From NCBI GenBank assembly GCA_002898375.1, contig BEIN01000025.1:1-34175 (forward strand): a stretch of DNA of 34,175 nt, in the 5' to 3' direction. Shown here piece after piece: positions 33,656 to 34,175 of the stretch (position 1 is its first letter; the number at the start of each line of letters is the position of its first letter). Source of the stretch: a bacterium HR37 (lineage in GTDB: Bacteria > Desulfobacterota_D > UBA1144 > Nemesobacterales > CSP1-2). Both the position numbers and the translations under genes were made by a program. Below the pieces are notes generated by a model. It was given only the letters and a program-made list of their open reading frames with translations. It was not told where the DNA came from and searched no databases.

Positions 33656-33988
33656 ATGTATTACAACACATCATCTAAGGAAAAAATACTTACAGTCAGG
33701 ATCTCTAAAACCCTTGCAGAGAGAATAGATAATACCGCAAAGAAAGTGGGGATAACAAGAAGTGAGCTAATCAAAAAAGGAATAGAGAAAGTACTTGAAG
33801 AAATGGAAGATAAAGATACGGATGAAATAAAAAGAGCTACAGCTTTGATGATGCAAGGGAAATCAGTAAAGCTACCTCCCTCTGTATGGAAAGATATAGA
33901 GAGCAAACTAAAAGAATCCGTTCCAATCCATCATACGTTGAAAGAGGCGATGGAATTCATAAGAGGTAGAGAGTGGCAAGAAGACTAA
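33656..33988 (+). CDS. Ribbon-helix-helix antitoxin
   Basis: About 110 residues. The N-terminal KILTVRISKTLAERIDNTAKKVGITRSELIKKGIEKVLEEM is a CopG/Arc-type ribbon-helix-helix. The charged C-terminal half would contact the toxin. I place the start at ATG 33656; the frame is open 12 codons further to a TTG with no ribosome binding site. No ribosome binding site is seen at 33656 either, so a near-leaderless transcript is possible. The stop overlaps the start of the PIN gene by 16 bp, the usual arrangement of antitoxin before toxin. Confidence 0.8.
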   Translation: MYYNTSSKEKILTVRISKTLAERIDNTAKKVGITRSELIKKGIEKVLEEMEDKDTDEIKRATALMMQGKSVKLPPSVWKDIESKLKESVPIHHTLKEAMEFIRGREWQED

Positions 33989-34175
33989 GGGTATTTCTCG
34001 ATTCTGACATATTCATAAGAGACCTGAGATTTAAAAGAGATGAGCACTATGAAATAAATAAAAAGCTAATTGAACTAATACTTGGTTATACCTCTATCTA
34101 TAATCTCCTTGAAATATGCGGTTATTTATCGTTTAACCTGACTTTAGGGGACCTCAGGAATTTATATGTAGGGTT
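33973..34175 (+). CDS. PIN-domain toxin, partial (3' end outside window)
   Basis: Open from GTG 33973 to the window edge, 67 codons. The N-terminus RRLRVFLDSDIFIRDLRF carries the first PIN Asp pair, followed by LIELILGYTSIYNLLEICGYL with an acidic residue at the position of the second catalytic residue. In VapC-type toxins this fold cuts RNA. It overlaps the ribbon-helix-helix gene, which supports a VapBC-like pair. No ribosome binding site is needed if it is coupled to the antitoxin. Confidence 0.75.
   Translation, partial: MARRLRVFLDSDIFIRDLRFKRDEHYEINKKLIELILGYTSIYNLLEICGYLSFNLTLGDLRNLYVG

Overview
The window looks like a moderately AT-rich, Gram-negative-type bacterial chromosome. The envelope signs are secreted Cu-Zn superoxide dismutase, an OmpA-type peptidoglycan-binding protein, a lipoprotein, periplasmic MerP and a hopanoid C-3 methylase-like enzyme. 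Genes are tightly packed, many have clear AGGAGG-type ribosome binding sites, and TTG/GTG starts are common. The phylum cannot be fixed from the sequence alone.

Layout. Positions 1-4507 (minus) hold the 5' part of a giant repeat protein: a TIR/Rossmann-like N-terminus, then about 26 TPR-like units of 47 residues, running off the left edge. Positions 4606-6332 (minus) hold SodC and three small membrane proteins. Positions 6552-9382 (plus) hold a 53-residue secreted peptide with its own terminator, a MenB-like crotonase, and a CdsA-like/PlsC-like phospholipid pair. Positions 9395-13423 (minus) form an operon of malonyl-CoA synthetase-like enzyme, MTA/SAH-nucleosidase-like protein, spore-photoproduct-lyase-like radical SAM protein and SDR. 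A 100-residue orphan, a CREST/ceramidase-type membrane hydrolase and an HpnR-like radical SAM protein follow.

Positions 16064-18794 (minus) are a mercury-resistance operon (ArsR-type regulator, MerT, MerP, free-standing HMA domain, MerA core). A DUF547 protein and a set of secreted/envelope proteins occupy 18962-22308.

Positions 22392-32318 (minus) are a compact defence operon read in the order mntA, hepT, hsdM, XRE/ImmA peptidase, DUF4411 PIN-like toxin, hsdS, OLD-family ATPase-nuclease, hsdR. Most junctions overlap by a few bases, so a Type I restriction system appears to be co-expressed with two toxin-antitoxin-like modules and an OLD nuclease. Base composition is patchy inside this operon, which suggests assembly by recombination.

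Just beyond it, at 32672-32718, is the 3' half of a tRNA-Pro(CGG) gene without its 5' half, i.e. an attachment-site remnant. Beside it are two clusters of four 10-bp helically phased repeats and 13-bp direct repeats on both sides. This is probably the end of an integrated element lying to the right, which carries a secreted thermonuclease and an RHH/PIN toxin-antitoxin pair cut by the window edge.
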